This document shows positions 1 through 11,478 of a stretch of 64,000 nucleotides of DNA, one piece after another. Position 1 is the stretch's first letter; the number at the start of each line of letters is the position of its first letter. A model generated the notes under the pieces. The model saw nothing but the letters and a program-made list of their open reading frames with translations, was not told the origin of the DNA and did no database searches. The DNA lies in contig JAGMUV010000002.1 of the NCBI GenBank assembly GCA_020744425.1, positions 5,376,501-5,440,500 on the forward strand, in the 5' to 3' direction. Source of the stretch: Dactylonectria macrodidyma. Lineage: Eukaryota > Ascomycota > Sordariomycetes > Hypocreales > Nectriaceae. A program made the position numbers and the translations under genes.

Positions 1-528
1 GTCGTCGAACCTCAGCTCAGTTCCCTGCGCCCGGAGGCCCGCATCCTCCACATCGGCATCGGCACCAGTGATCTGCAGAACCACTTCCGCGCTCGTGGCT
101 ATTCCAACGTCCTCAACATCGACTTCGAGCCCCTTGCTGTCGACCGCGGTCGTGAGCTTGAAAAGCAGTCCTTCGGCGACGTGAAGATGCGCTACGGTGT
201 TCACGACGCAACACAGCTTGACATTGGCCAAAGGGAAAAATTCCATCTCGTCGTTGACAAAAGCACCGTCGATGCCGTCTCCTGCGCCGGCAAGGACCCG
301 CTGCGCCGCATGGTTGCCGGCGTGTCGGACTGCCTGGCTCCCGGTGGCGTGTGGATTTCACTCAGCTACTCCGAGTCCCGCTTCGACATCGCTGACTTGC
401 CTTTCGATGTCGAGGTCCTCGCTAAATTCCCAACACCGAAGCTCAAACCCACTGATCCTGACATCTATCATTGGTGCTACCTTCTGCGACCAAAGCGGGA
501 TGCTTCCGGGCAGGCCGGGGCAAGATAA
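1..528 (+). CDS. Class I SAM-dependent methyltransferase, 5'-truncated (METTL13/EEF1A-KMT4-like)
   Basis: The reading frame is open from base 1 to the TAA at 526-528, giving the last 175 residues; the start lies outside the window. Near residue 17 it has the glycine-rich SAM-binding strand (ILHIGIGTSD) followed by an acidic residue at the end of the next strand (NVLNIDFE). Further on is VVDKSTVDAV, close to the VDKGTLDAL motif of the METTL13/EEF1A-KMT4 methyltransferases. This points to a protein, possibly elongation-factor, methyltransferase in the cytosol. The substrate is inferred only from that motif. The C-terminus ends in a typical strand (HWCYLLRPK) and a short basic tail. It runs convergently toward the rhodopsin-domain gene downstream. 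Confidence 0.8.
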   Translation, partial: VVEPQLSSLRPEARILHIGIGTSDLQNHFRARGYSNVLNIDFEPLAVDRGRELEKQSFGDVKMRYGVHDATQLDIGQREKFHLVVDKSTVDAVSCAGKDPLRRMVAGVSDCLAPGGVWISLSYSESRFDIADLPFDVEVLAKFPTPKLKPTDPDIYHWCYLLRPKRDASGQAGAR

Positions 529-1067
529 AACTCCACACCACATTACCAGTTGTCGTATGGTGAACCATTTTTTTTTGTCGAAGCTTTCTAGATTTGGAGT
601 GGTTGGGCTTCGAGGGTAGCATAGGCCGTCGAAGGATTCGGCAGTTCGACCGCGTTACCACCCCTACCGTCCACACCTTCTGCTGGGTACAGCAAGCGAC
701 AACCAACATGCTCTGGTCTCACCATCCAGTGGCGCAACATCATGGGCTTGAGGCCAAGGGCGATCCCTTTCTGTTTGTCTTACCAGGCCAATCCCATGCC
801 TGCCACCAAGACAACCAAGGCTGCCCCTTTCTTTACCTCCCAGCCCCAAGGGAGGGTGTCAATTTCTAGCTCTCAGTTTGGGTCAAAGGGAATAATAGTA
901 TAATAATGTGTTTGACTGGTGTGTAGGTGTAGATGACCACCAGGAACCTAAAAATACATGGTTTTCTCTCAGTATATCCGTCTTACCCATGATGTGTCGT
1001 TCATAATGCCCAAATATCAACCCCAACGCCAATCCAAGCCAGCTTCCAAAAAAAAAATCGTGACTCA
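529..1067. other. Intergenic, convergent 3' ends
   Basis: This 540 bp stretch lies between two convergent genes and should hold both 3' UTRs. It contains T and A runs (569-577 and 1048-1057) but no convincing gene, RNA or repeat. Confidence 0.6.
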
Positions 1068-2427
1068 TCAGCTCAGCGGCCCACGTGCGTTGTCAGGAAG
1101 TCTTTGTTCCCTGCCTGACCAGACGTCCCTCTCCAACGTCGAAGCTGGGCTAATACCATCCTTGTGAGGCTTCATCTCAAATGTGCCACCCTCGATATCG
1201 ATGTGATCATCCTCGATCTTGATCCCTCTGCTACCACGTTGCAATGTGCCGGCCCAGGTTCGACCGGACTTGGGCTGGTTGTTCACCACCTGGGCGGCAG
1301 TGCCACTGCGGTACGCCGTTGAGGTTTTATCGTAGCTGCTGGACTTTGAGCGGAAGATTGTCCTGAAAAGCGGCCGCAACGCCGGAATACTGCCACAAAT
1401 AACTCCCAGGTTCGCTTCCACGGCCGTCCAGATCCAAAGATAGAACCCCTCCCAGGTGACGTCGTAGGTCTCTTCCGTCACGTAGTGGGACCAGTAAGCC
1501 CGCATGGAGGCGGCGAAGACGACGACGATGCCGAGGGAAAACAGGACGATAAGCGCGATTCGCTGGGATAACGGAAGCTTCAGTTTGAGCAGGGTTGGTA
1601 TGGGTAGGGCGCAGACGAGTAGATCGGTGGCGACAGTGGTGATTGCCTGGCCCCTTATACAACGTCAGCACGGAAGGACTCGGAATGGGGCGCGCAAAAT
1701 CTTACAATACCGGCGGGCCTTCAGCGGAGCAGTCTTCATGTCCAGTCAAGGTCCAATAAGATTTCATTGGTCTGATGGTTGGTCAGTCCTTATGCCCATA
1801 GGTAGTGTATTTAAGTACTCGTGAATACACACCTGCATTGTGTCCAGAGGGTGATGAGGAAGACGAAAATAAGTGTTGTGACGAGAACGATGGACGCGTA
1901 TGTGGCTCGACGGAGTAAGGAGCCCTTGGGTGCAATTCGCAGATAGGAAACCAGGATGGAGTCCTTTGCAAGCCCCGAGGAAAAGAGAAAGAGTGTCTGA
2001 GCAGCGATGGATACCTGTCTGCCTTTCACGGCCTGTGAGGGCTTGAGGTCCCACACATGGATATTCCAGCCGTACATTTGGGCCGAAAGAATAACGCAAA
2101 TTGTAACGCCAATACCGAATATCTACCAGATTCAAACCCGACTGTGTTAGTTGTGAGGGATGCCTATGTGGGTAGAAGTCGGGCATGGGATACGGTTGAA
2201 CTGAGGTGGAGGAAATGGCAACTCACCATTGCAGCCAGCATTAGCCAGTCATCAAGACCGCTCTTGTTGACCTTAAAAATTCGAACATATAGACGAGCGA
2301 TGAGGGTGACGATGGCGATTGACGCAATGGTCAACTCGACGATGAGGAGGGCAGGCCCTCGACTGATGGGGTCGTCATAGTTAGCTGCTGGCCAGGAAGC
2401 GATCACAGAAGCAGGTGGATTGCGCAT
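1068..2427 (-). CDS. PTH11-type rhodopsin-domain integral membrane protein
   Basis: Four exons (2427-2227, 2122-1833, 1771-1711, 1646-1068) give 376 residues. The family hallmark, a DDWLMLAAM-type motif at the end of the second helix, is clear at about residues 59-67. The conserved W-x-x-x-x-G-x-x-x-C segment of the extracellular loop is encoded by exon 3 (WTLTGHEDC). The later helices (TDLLVCALPIP, then WEGFYLWIWTAVEANLGVICGSIPALRPLF) match the fungal rhodopsin-domain/satratoxin SC1-like family. The tail is cytosolic, hydrophilic and variable. Such proteins are plasma-membrane seven-helix proteins, some of which sense surface cues; the ligand here is unknown. The third intron uses a weak GTATTG donor, chosen because it alone keeps frame. 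Confidence 0.85.
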
Positions 2428-5037
2428 ATTGGCGCAGTTGTCAGTGTGGTTTCAATGCCTTGAGCACGCAACCATGGTGAATGAGGGCAATTACCAGGCA
2501 CGACGGGGATGGCGACGCGGGACCATCATTATAACTAAGGCGGACGGCGCCTTTCTCCCGGGACCTTCTTCAAAGTCTCCACATCTCCACGCACACTACT
2601 AGTACACTAATAGTACGAGTCAAATACACAAAGGCCTCAGCCAACGGAACATCTGGGGACGCCACGAGTGCCTTGAGGGCCTTGTCGCATGATGGTGGGA
2701 CTTTCCGGGTAACAATGACAGACTTGAAAACCAACGCTAGACGGAGGCGATGAGCGGTTGTAGTGGACCCCCTGGAGATGGCTAGCGCCGGGAGGCGTTG
2801 CGGTGCATCGGAGCAATAGACGGATGGATGAATTGGGTTGCCGACTCGGGGCCATGGGGCCGGGTGGAAGCTCGGGGCGTGACCGAAGATGGTTTGGGCC
2901 GGGGCGGGTATGGACGATGATGCGAGGGGTGGTCCAGTCTTTCGAGATGGTGATTTTCGACAGCGATCCAAGCCGAGGGGCAACCAGGGGCAGAGGGCGA
3001 TGCTTGAGAGGCCGTAGTGCCCCAAAGCCCCAAGTTGAAGTTTGTTAAGGGGCTTGGTGGGATGAGGCAACCTAAAAATCGAGACTCGGCCGGTGTCAGA
3101 ACGCTGGCGTCTTGACGTTAAAAATCAGTAGAGTAGGCCCGAAAGTCGTGGCAACTTTGACTGTCTATTACCAGAGCGGTAGCCAGCCACGAAAACAGCA
3201 GTCCACTGCGGTACTAGGATACCTTTGAGTGAGAAACTTTGATTGCAGATGCTGGATCGGGGAATTTGGTCCAAATTCAGCACTGACCGGTCACTCCATG
3301 TAATTTTTGTGTCAATAGCTTGTTCAAAAAAAAAAAAAAAGAGTCCGGCCCTCCCAACCGCACTGAAAGATGCATCGAAGTCCCCTGTCAATCTGTGGGC
3401 TCCAAATAGTCAGCCTGCAGTCGCTCGCACCACTTCCACACGCGATCACTATCACTCTCTCGTGTGGACGTGAGCGGGTTGAGCGAAGCAGCTTGCGTGC
3501 GCCACCTTACGACCTACATCACCGTCAGGAACGCCCCAGGGTCCAGGGGAAGGGCGGAATACTGGCAAGGGGTCTTGCTGGAGCATCTCATGATTCGCCC
3601 GGATCTCTACCGGGGCCCTGGTGACTCTGCTCGAGGCATGGCCTGGTCGCAAGGTTTTCTTCATGCATGATCACCAGAGTCTGCGTCGACGTCAAAGTAA
3701 GAGCGAGGAAACGGTAGCATTATGGCAGTTTTGACAGAAACGCCACCTAGGCGTCAAATCGTGCGCTTTGGTGTTTGGAAGTTTCGTTACTGGTAGGCAG
3801 AGTCCCACCAAAGCGGATCGCACTGGTTCTGTTGCAACCACACAACGCCTTAGCGATGACGACGACAGTGAAGGTATAACGGTAACGACGCCTGCTGGAT
3901 CATAGAAGGGGACGTGTCAGGCGGTTGTATTCATCCCTCGATCCAATTGACGGTTCTTGCGGTTGGTGTTTGGTAGAGATGATGTTGAATCCTGTTGAGC
4001 TTCACCACCATACCTATCCGTAACGCTGCCTGAGGCTTTGCCTTCTAGTCAGAGTGTTCTCTACTCGAAGCATAGAAGAAGATGCAAGGCGCTGCCGCTG
4101 AACGCGATTTTTCTTTTTTAAGTGCTCGATGGCGCCTGCTATTGCGCCCCGACTGTGGTTGATTATCGCTGTTTCATTCGGTGGATTCGATTGAGATTGA
4201 TAATCGTGACTGAGCAAAAAGTCTCCGCGTTCCCATCCTCCGCATACCTTATCCAGAGCATCCACTTCACGTCTCCAGCACTTGTTTGAGCAGGGGAAAC
4301 ACGTTGCCAACATGGATGTATCTTTCTCCATTCGGTGAATCTCGTGTATTTCCAGGACTTGCTTTTCCTCCCTCGTTCTTTGCCATTTAGGCTCTTCCAC
4401 TCCAGGGCAGGCTGCCGCATCTGACGCCAATGCCCCAGACTGACCCCTGAACAAACAGATGAGAGGCCATAATTTTTAGCCGCGTGGCCTCTTTGAGTGA
4501 GCATTCCCACTGTACCGCACCTGGGTCCCCAGTCAGCGAGGAGTCGAACAACAAGGAACGATCTTGCGCATCATTTATCCTGGCTCTGGTCGTTCTCCCC
4601 TGGCTGAAGAGGGTCAGATCGATGTATCTCGCTCGATCAAGTCGCTGCCCAGTGCCCGACTCGACCTAATCTGGCGGGTCTCGTCACGTAAGCCTCGGAC
4701 CATTATTATGAACCCTGTGTGCTGGGCATTACCGGATGAGTTACATTTTTATGAAGCCGACGTAGGATATATACCTGAGGCGAATGAGTGGCTGGGTCGA
4801 CAGCGGTTCTACCCGCACCACCATCTCCCTAGCACTACAACGTCGGCTCGTCTCAACGTAGTCCCAACTCCCTAGTGCCAAGGCTCCGTGCGCATAGCCA
4901 CACCGCAGCAACAGGCACCGCTCTAGTACTAGTTATTCAACACCAATCTCCTGTTGCCAAAGTGTCAAGAGGGTTGGGCGTCTTCACTAGTCTTGACTGG
5001 ACTTGAAACGACTTGGGACCAGACTAACATACGGCTT
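2428..5037. other. 2.6 kb with no recognisable gene
   Basis: Only short ORFs with low-complexity or shadow-like translations occur here. None shows a domain, and no adjacent frames join into a recognisable protein. There is an A15 run at about 3326-3340. The first few hundred bases (2428 onward) are the promoter of the rhodopsin-domain gene. The remainder flanks a decayed hydrolase and may itself be degraded sequence. Confidence 0.5.
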
Positions 5038-5906
5038 TTAACGGCCCTCAAACCTGAGTAGAAACTCGCAGACGTGGCCCATCTAGTCAGGAGTTTGGAA
5101 CCAGTGACCCTGACGTTCTGCTCCGGTGTACTCCTTCCAGTCCACAAAGTATCCCGCCTACGATAGGATCCGCGACGCTTGCCACCCCAGCTCGATATCC
5201 TCGTACGCATCGTCCAGTCCGTGATCGAGAAGCATAGAAATCCCAAAGAAGGAAGCCTTCGGTTTTCCGCCATCCGAAGCAATCATTTTGCGGACAAAGA
5301 GGTCGTGCCCATTGGCTGTGTCTGTCTGCGAGAATGTGTGCGTGTCGATGCCAGAGCCTGGCCTCCAAGGCTCTTGAACAACACCATCTCCCCACAATGC
5401 CGACGCTCCCGTCAACAGAGATGGCCCCAGAAGGCGCTCCAGATTGTCCCCAAGCGGGACCTAAGTACTACTACCCAAAAGGCCACCCGGGCCTCTCCCC
5501 AGATCGACCTCGCATAGCAGTGTCCAGATGCCGACAGCTCCTCCTTGACTAATACCCCCCAGCACCAATCTCTCAACACGGCCGCCCACCATCAGCCTTT
5601 CCTTCTCTAACACGCGCCGCAGGTAACCGACTCGATACCCACTATCTACAAGTCCTGGCGCACCGCCGGTTCCGCCAGCGAGTACGCCTCGAACCAAGCC
5701 GGCATGTGCTCCTGGAATGTTGCGCTCCAGACCTCCAGCGACGAAAGAAACACCCATCGCCAACCCGGCAGCGCCTCGCGCAGGCCTCTTCCATCTGACA
5801 GTAACAATGCCATCAGCTCCTCTGTAAACTCCTCCGCCCCGCTTCCCCGGCCATGCAGCACCATTGCCGTGAGCGTGTGCTCATGGTTGGGTCACGGATC
5901 TACCAT
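5038..5906 (-). pseudogene. Decayed phospholipase/carboxylesterase-type alpha/beta hydrolase
   Basis: Translation shows the acyl-protein-thioesterase-like fold in order: LHGRGSGAEEF near the N-terminus, PGWRWVF, a nucleophile elbow GGISQGGA, an acid-bearing HGLDDAY and a terminal GHW histidine. The reading frame is broken by five in-frame stops: TGA at 5892-5894 and TAG at 5646-5648, 5461-5463, 5158-5160 and 5083-5085. There is also one frame change between about 5640 and 5620. All catalytic positions survive. The four TAGs each sit where the family tolerates Gln, so CAG-to-TAG changes would explain them. The intact ancestor would be about 285 residues and cytosolic. It is not expected to be functional. 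Confidence 0.8.
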
Positions 5907-6901
5907 AGTTGAACGTGTGCGGGGCCGAACCCCAGCTTTCCGGATCCCGCCATAGACGATGCGGTGGCAGACGTGTCGCTATAATATCCATCTTAGCCTG
6001 GTGTCGGCGGTGACTTCTTCACATGGCTTTCCTCGCAAGCGAAATGGGTTCCCGTCCGGGCGGTGATGACTTGCCGTGACAGCGTCGATCATGTAACGCA
6101 CAAGGTGAACAAGAATGGTTCTTCGTGAAAGCCACAGAAGCCGCCAATGCAGGTGAAGCTGCAAAACTCCACACCCATGCTCGAGCTAACAGAATTGTCT
6201 ACTGCAACCAACCAACCAAGGTAGAAGCCGACCAATCACCCTGGGCCGAAAGGAATTCTTCACCCTCCTTTACTGCCCTTAAAATCTCGTCTCATGTCAA
6301 ACCGAACCAAGAGCCAAAAATTTACCTCGGCTCGTCCCCACATTAATAGCGCAACCTTTGCAAAACAACCTCCATAGCCTCCCTGATGCGAGTGACTCGT
6401 ACGTACTCCGTAGGTCGCAAAGGGTCATTTTAAGACACGTAATGCACGCACAAACTTCCAAATCGGACCGGTGCCTTACACTTCGGAGGTTGGAGACTCT
6501 TCAATACGCTTCATCCAAAGCATAACTGTCGCATCAAACCTCGGCTACACAGCAAAAAGAGTACCATACTCTTCATGAAAGGATTCCTCGATCTTTCCGG
6601 CTTCCTAGAGCTCAGCCTTAGCGATCAACTCGGATTAAAGTACGGAGTATGTCATTCATTAATTACGGAGGAGAATCATTATTTGTAAAAACGTAATTGA
6701 ATACGTACTAGCAACTACACTAACTTGAGTCCAACACTAGCAACAGTAGGCTCAAATCATCGGGCTCTCTCATTAGCCTCACAAATTTTATCTGAGGTTA
6801 CAAAGAACTCCAGACGCTAATAATTATTCCGGCGCAACCCACCACCTATGTTGATCATCATCATCCCAACCCTTGTCCCTGTCCGAACCATACCGCATGA
6901 A
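5907..6901. other. Intergenic
   Basis: About 1 kb between the decayed hydrolase and the 3' end of the sugar transporter. No gene is seen. The 9-mer TACGGAGTA occurs twice (6404-6412 as its complement and 6641-6649), and the DNA becomes AT-rich after 6600. Confidence 0.5.
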
Positions 6902-8853
6902 TTAGGCCGATGTGTTACTCTTGAGTTCAGGGACTACCTCTGATGACTCCGTTTCGATTTGGTACAGAGGAGGCATGGGCTCGACATTGCGGCCAATCAT
7001 CCGCTGGCAGTACCAACTCAAGCGATGAGCATAGTATCGTGCGTGGTCACGGTTCCGGACGCTGAAGACAAGATCCAGTTCCTCAAGGGTCAAGGCTTTG
7101 GTCTCTGGAAGGAGGAAATAGGCAAAGACCCAGCCCATGATGTTCCATGCCGCATACCAGAAGAAGGAGTTCTGCGGGCCCCAAGACTCCTTCATTCGTG
7201 GCCATGTGAAGCTGATCAAGAAGTTGAAGGCCCATGTGATGGATGTCGCGGAAGCCATACCCAAGGCACGGATGTGCAACGGAAATGCCTCTGCGCTGTA
7301 GGTAAATGGAACTGGACCCATTCCTGGAGAGTAAACAGCCATAAAGATGTAGATGCTGGTTGCCACCAGGCCTAGGCGAACCTGGTCAGCCGCAACGTTG
7401 TAGTTGAGACCTGTCCAGAATAGGCAGACGCTCATCATGGGGAATGTCACCAGCAAAAGATTCCGGCGCCCAAACGTGTCAATGGTCCAAATCGCTGGCA
7501 GAGCAAAGATCCAGTTGATGGCGCCTCCACCAAATGAGGCGAGCAAGGCTTGCGAGCGTGAGTAGCCAGCCTCCTTGAAGATGTTGGTGCTGTAGTACGC
7601 AATGACGTTGACTAAAGACTATTAGCCGCTTTTCAATGTCCCCAAAATGTCGCCTAGACACTCACCCCCGCAAAATTGTTGCATTAGCATACAGAACCAA
7701 GCAGATTGAGCCGCTCTCCAGTTTCGACGGACGGTGAAGAACTCTTTGAGAACACTATGTCCCGCCTTAGTCTGTTCCTCAACCTGAAGGAACTTCCATG
7801 CAAGGTACATGTCTCGAGCCGCCTGTAACTCACTGCTACGAAGCCTTTGCAAGGACGCAAAGGCTTGTCGAAAGTCGCCCTTGTCCATGTACCACCTGGG
7901 ACTCTCTGGCAAGCAGTAAACGAGACAGCCCACGACCAGAGGTGGGAATGCCGTAGATCCTATCATCCAGCGCCACTGAGAGTTTTCGCCAAGAAAATCC
8001 ACACCCTGGAAAGCAATAGAGGAGACAAAACCTATCATGATTCCGAAAGCTGTCCACATTTGCCACATCATGGTGAGAGCGCCGCGGATGTTAGGGGGGG
8101 CGCACTCGGCAGCGTAGACGGGCGTGGTACTCGACTTGGCACCAACAGCCAAACCGAGAACGAAACGAGCAATGATGAGCGATATCCAACAGGGAGAAAC
8201 AGCTTGCCATATAGCAGTTGCGAAAGCGAAGAGGCAAGAGAAGGCAATGGTGCCGCGACGGCCCCAGTAGTGGTTGAGTGGTGCATTCAGCCAGCAGCCG
8301 ACAAGCGCGGCTGCAGCATATGGGGCTCCATTAATGAGGCCCTGGAGTAGGGCATCATCAATTTTGAATTCAGTGAAGTAAAAGTCCTGGTCAACATTAG
8401 CATACCGTCCTCCCTTGGTGGAATCCAGCATCATTCTCATACCTGGGCACCATTGATGACAGTCTGATCCATGCCCTGCACAATTGCACAACCCGCGCAC
8501 AGAGCGCAGAGGAAGTAGAGCATTTTGGGCTGCGAAGACCAGCGGTGGCCGTTCTCGTAGCGGAGGAGCTCTTTGTCAGCTTCCGACAGCTCCTGTAAGG
8601 ACTCGAATGCAGTGGCGGAGTTGTGAACCTTTGCCAGGAGGGCACCTTTGCGAAAGACATCTCGGTATCCTTCTAGGTCTTTCTCGGCAACAAAGGCATC
8701 AACATCAACGACTATATCGTCATGGGATAGGTGTCCGAGAGGGTTCTGTAGTAGTGCGGTCGTCGTCTTAGCGCCAGGATTACTTCCGCTACCATTCTCG
8801 GGACTCGAGACAGCGACTATAGAATCCATGTTGGGCTTCGTAGTGACTGCCAT
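6902..8853 (-). CDS. Sugar-porter family MFS transporter (hexose/inositol type)
   Basis: Three exons (8853-8443, 8386-7666, 7611-6902) encode 613 residues with twelve predicted membrane helices. Signatures include WGRRGT after TM2, a long TM4 with RFVLGLAVGAKSSTTPVYAAE, PESPRWY before the central loop, and PETKALTLEEL after TM12. These fit the sugar-porter branch of the MFS; the ECAPPNIRGALTM segment is close to fungal myo-inositol and polyol carriers, but substrate cannot be read from sequence. The hydrophilic N-terminus is unusually long (about 110 residues) and acidic. The start at 8853 is the ATG closest to the conserved region with a favourable context; an upstream in-frame ATG at 9135 would add 94 unconserved-looking residues. 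Confidence 0.88.
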
Positions 8854-10131
8854 ATTGCCTAGACTGTTACTAACACAGATGATCTCGGGTAATGATGTTA
8901 GAGTCGGTGACTTGGGAGGCCGACTTTGAACTTGGGGATGCGGAATGATGCTGTAATATATACCCCTGACGCACTCCTCAAGGTTATTTAGGAAAAGTTG
9001 GATGCAGGAAAACCTAATGCCGTGATGGAGAGGGCCATGTGCGAGCCATTCCTGGGCTTCAAATGCCAAAGTGTTTGTTCGGGAGTGAGTCTGGCGCGAG
9101 ATAGGCAAATGAGGTGAGAGAAGGAGTCTTTTCAACCGCCAATCTTGCCTTCACTGTGTCCTCGAGAAGACAGGATGAAGGCTCTGACAGATGTTCTTGG
9201 CCATGCCAATACTCTGGAATTGGTACAGCCTCCATGCCACAATTAGCAGAGCGGTGCTGGGAGGCCACTCTAAGCTTGGTAGCATGCTTCGGTGGCGGCG
9301 GCCCATCGAGGTTCTCACGATGGCTTCACCCAGATAAGGTGGCAATTTGACACCTCCACGTACCCATTTTAGGACTCAGGGTGGTTCAATACCTCTGAAT
9401 CCTGCGGAAGCTTGTGTTTTAGGGTTCGTTGACGCAGAGTGGGATGCCCCTTTCTTTTCTGTACCTAGGTACGGGTCCAGGAGACACCTGGTCTACCAAG
9501 CACTTACGCAACCAGATGAGGCCCATAAACGTTTAACCTTCAGGTCTCTCTCAGCGATATTCAGCTAGCAGGGCAACTTATGTAACCGGGCGAATCCTCT
9601 AGGTCGTAAGATCTTTGGTCCAGATATTATTGCTGGTAAACCCAGGGCCCTTCGGTGGTCAAGTTACCGCAGCAGGCAGAAGCATAGTAGAGCTGGTTGA
9701 TAAGATTTGGACAATCGTGGAGCAGGCAGCATAAGAATACCTATGTCCGGCCGGCCCGTCAGGGTGTTTGCTTCGATGGTAGTAAATGACTTTACCAACA
9801 CCCATTAAGGTGACCGAAGTAGCATGGAATAGAAAAGAAAAGATCATCAATAAGAGAAAAACAACAGAGGCACATTTCCGGGTCTGAAAAACAAGTAAAC
9901 TCAAATAATTATAAGGTTATGTTGCACCTATAAAAGCGATGGATTGCCTATAGAATCGAACAACCCACACACACCGATTCCATACCCACTTACGCAGACA
10001 ACTTTACTCAACAATCCCTCCTCTCGGGCACCACTAATTCAGCGTCCGCGACTTAGCTCTCGTTGCAACAACCCCTCTACTACACTCCACCTTCGTCGCT
10101 CTAAGCTCGGTAGCCACTACTCACTAAAAGC
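8854..10131. other. Divergent promoter region
   Basis: About 1.3 kb separates the divergent sugar transporter and secreted-protein genes. It contains the 12 bp palindrome GTACCTAGGTAC at 9461-9472. The last 200 bases are pyrimidine-rich, as expected of a 5' leader. No gene was found. Confidence 0.5.
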
Positions 10132-11154
10132 ATGTTGAGTGCCAAGGTCCTCATCGGCCTCCTTTGGGCAGCCTCAGCGGCTCTGGGGCTCGAGACGCCC
10201 AATAAAGAACATCGAGATGCTTCAAACAACATCACGGAAGAGGATTTCATGAGTATCTTGACCCAGATGGTGGAGGACAAGAAAATCAAAATCGAGGATA
10301 TCGTAGGTGGTGGGACGCAGAGCGAGAAAGTCCAACCAGGAGACATGCCGGGTGAGGGAACCCAAAACGAAGGAGTCCAATACGCAAACGGCACCAAGAC
10401 ACACAATGAAGACACAGCCGAGGAGGTGCCGGACAATGGAAATTTGACCAAGTTGGAAGAAGAGGTCAAGAACATGACCATGAAAATGATGATGGGGCTG
10501 GCGGAAGAAAAGGAAAAGGAAAAGGAAGCGGGAAATAACAGCATCATCAACGGGCTAAACGTTTCGGACGTATACAGAGCCAGTGACGACGTAGGAAAAT
10601 TAAACCCGGGCAATGAAACACACCGCAACATCACGGAGCTCTACTTCAACCGACCGCTAACGTACGCGCAATACCAGGCGCGCAACTGGATGTGGCTGCG
10701 ATGTCGCACATGGACCTTGAACAGGTTCGACGCCGGCGGCAGCTGGGTAGCAGATGGTGGGGCAGCGTGGCGCAAGGAGGCCAGCAAGACAAAATGCGGC
10801 GTCGTAAACTGGGATACTCAGTTCGTCAACGAACAGGGCTGGGGCGACATCTACACATCTTGGGACTGGATGGCGATTGGATGCGGCCAGGTCAAGGCAG
10901 TGCAGGCGGCAGTGAAGGCGGCACGCAAGACAGCGAATGAGACGAGGCGCGAGCTGTACATCTACAACTGCCGCGGCTTTGACGACTACCCGTGGTCGTT
11001 TGTCGAGATGCGTCGCGGTGCCAAGGAGCCCACGGATGACAACAGCGGCTTCGGCTTGGATCCAGCCGCCACACAGGAGCAGAAATGGAACAACGACGAG
11101 GGCCCGATCGGCTACATGCCACTCAAAGACGCGGGTTCATTGGAAGGAGTGTAA
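10132..11154 (+). CDS. Secreted glycoprotein of unknown function
   Basis: A single exon encodes 340 residues beginning with a clear signal peptide (about residues 1-20: hydrophobic LIGLLWAASAALG). The next 130 residues are acidic, low in cysteine and rich in N-glycosylation sequons (for example NNIT, NGT, NLT, NMT, NNS, NVS, NET, NIT), suggesting an extended, heavily glycosylated spacer. The C-terminal 170 residues look folded: aromatic-rich, with about five cysteines (LRCRTW, TKCGVVNW, IGCGQ, YNCRGF). I do not recognise the domain. Secretion and the lack of introns would fit a candidate effector or wall-associated protein, but nothing here proves that. The start is the first ATG and directly gives the signal peptide. 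Confidence 0.8.
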   Translation: MLSAKVLIGLLWAASAALGLETPNKEHRDASNNITEEDFMSILTQMVEDKKIKIEDIVGGGTQSEKVQPGDMPGEGTQNEGVQYANGTKTHNEDTAEEVPDNGNLTKLEEEVKNMTMKMMMGLAEEKEKEKEAGNNSIINGLNVSDVYRASDDVGKLNPGNETHRNITELYFNRPLTYAQYQARNWMWLRCRTWTLNRFDAGGSWVADGGAAWRKEASKTKCGVVNWDTQFVNEQGWGDIYTSWDWMAIGCGQVKAVQAAVKAARKTANETRRELYIYNCRGFDDYPWSFVEMRRGAKEPTDDNSGFGLDPAATQEQKWNNDEGPIGYMPLKDAGSLEGV

Positions 11155-11478
11155 CAGTATGACTAAGGGGTGAGGGTTGGGTTGGCAATTGTGTACGGGT
11201 ACGGAGTAGAGGTGGAATAGCGCCGGTTCGTTAGAATATCAAAACTGAAATGTTTCTGAATTCAGCTTCTTTAATTAATGATTGCTGGTCATCTTTATTC
11301 ATCCTACCTAGGTACATCACACATATCATACCTCTAGGTATACAATCCACCTCCTGCACCCTCCATTCTTCTTCCCCCCTTCTGTCCTACACATATTGTT
11401 GTATGCCACCTGAATGGAACCACGGATAAGACAAGATAGCCGCCTTGCGATAGGACACTGGTGCGGATTCGCTGCGTG
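11155..11478. other. Short convergent intergenic region
   Basis: These 324 bp lie between the convergent 3' ends of the secreted protein and the Cys/His-module gene. It holds TACGGAGTA at 11200-11208 and TACCTAGGTA at 11305-11314. No gene is seen. Confidence 0.5.

Noticed and set aside
2570..3070. Minus-strand 166-codon ORF
   Set aside because: Low-complexity, no recognisable domain, several competing frames.
4014..4510. Minus-strand ORFs of 115-146 codons
   Set aside because: No domain and no splice partner found.
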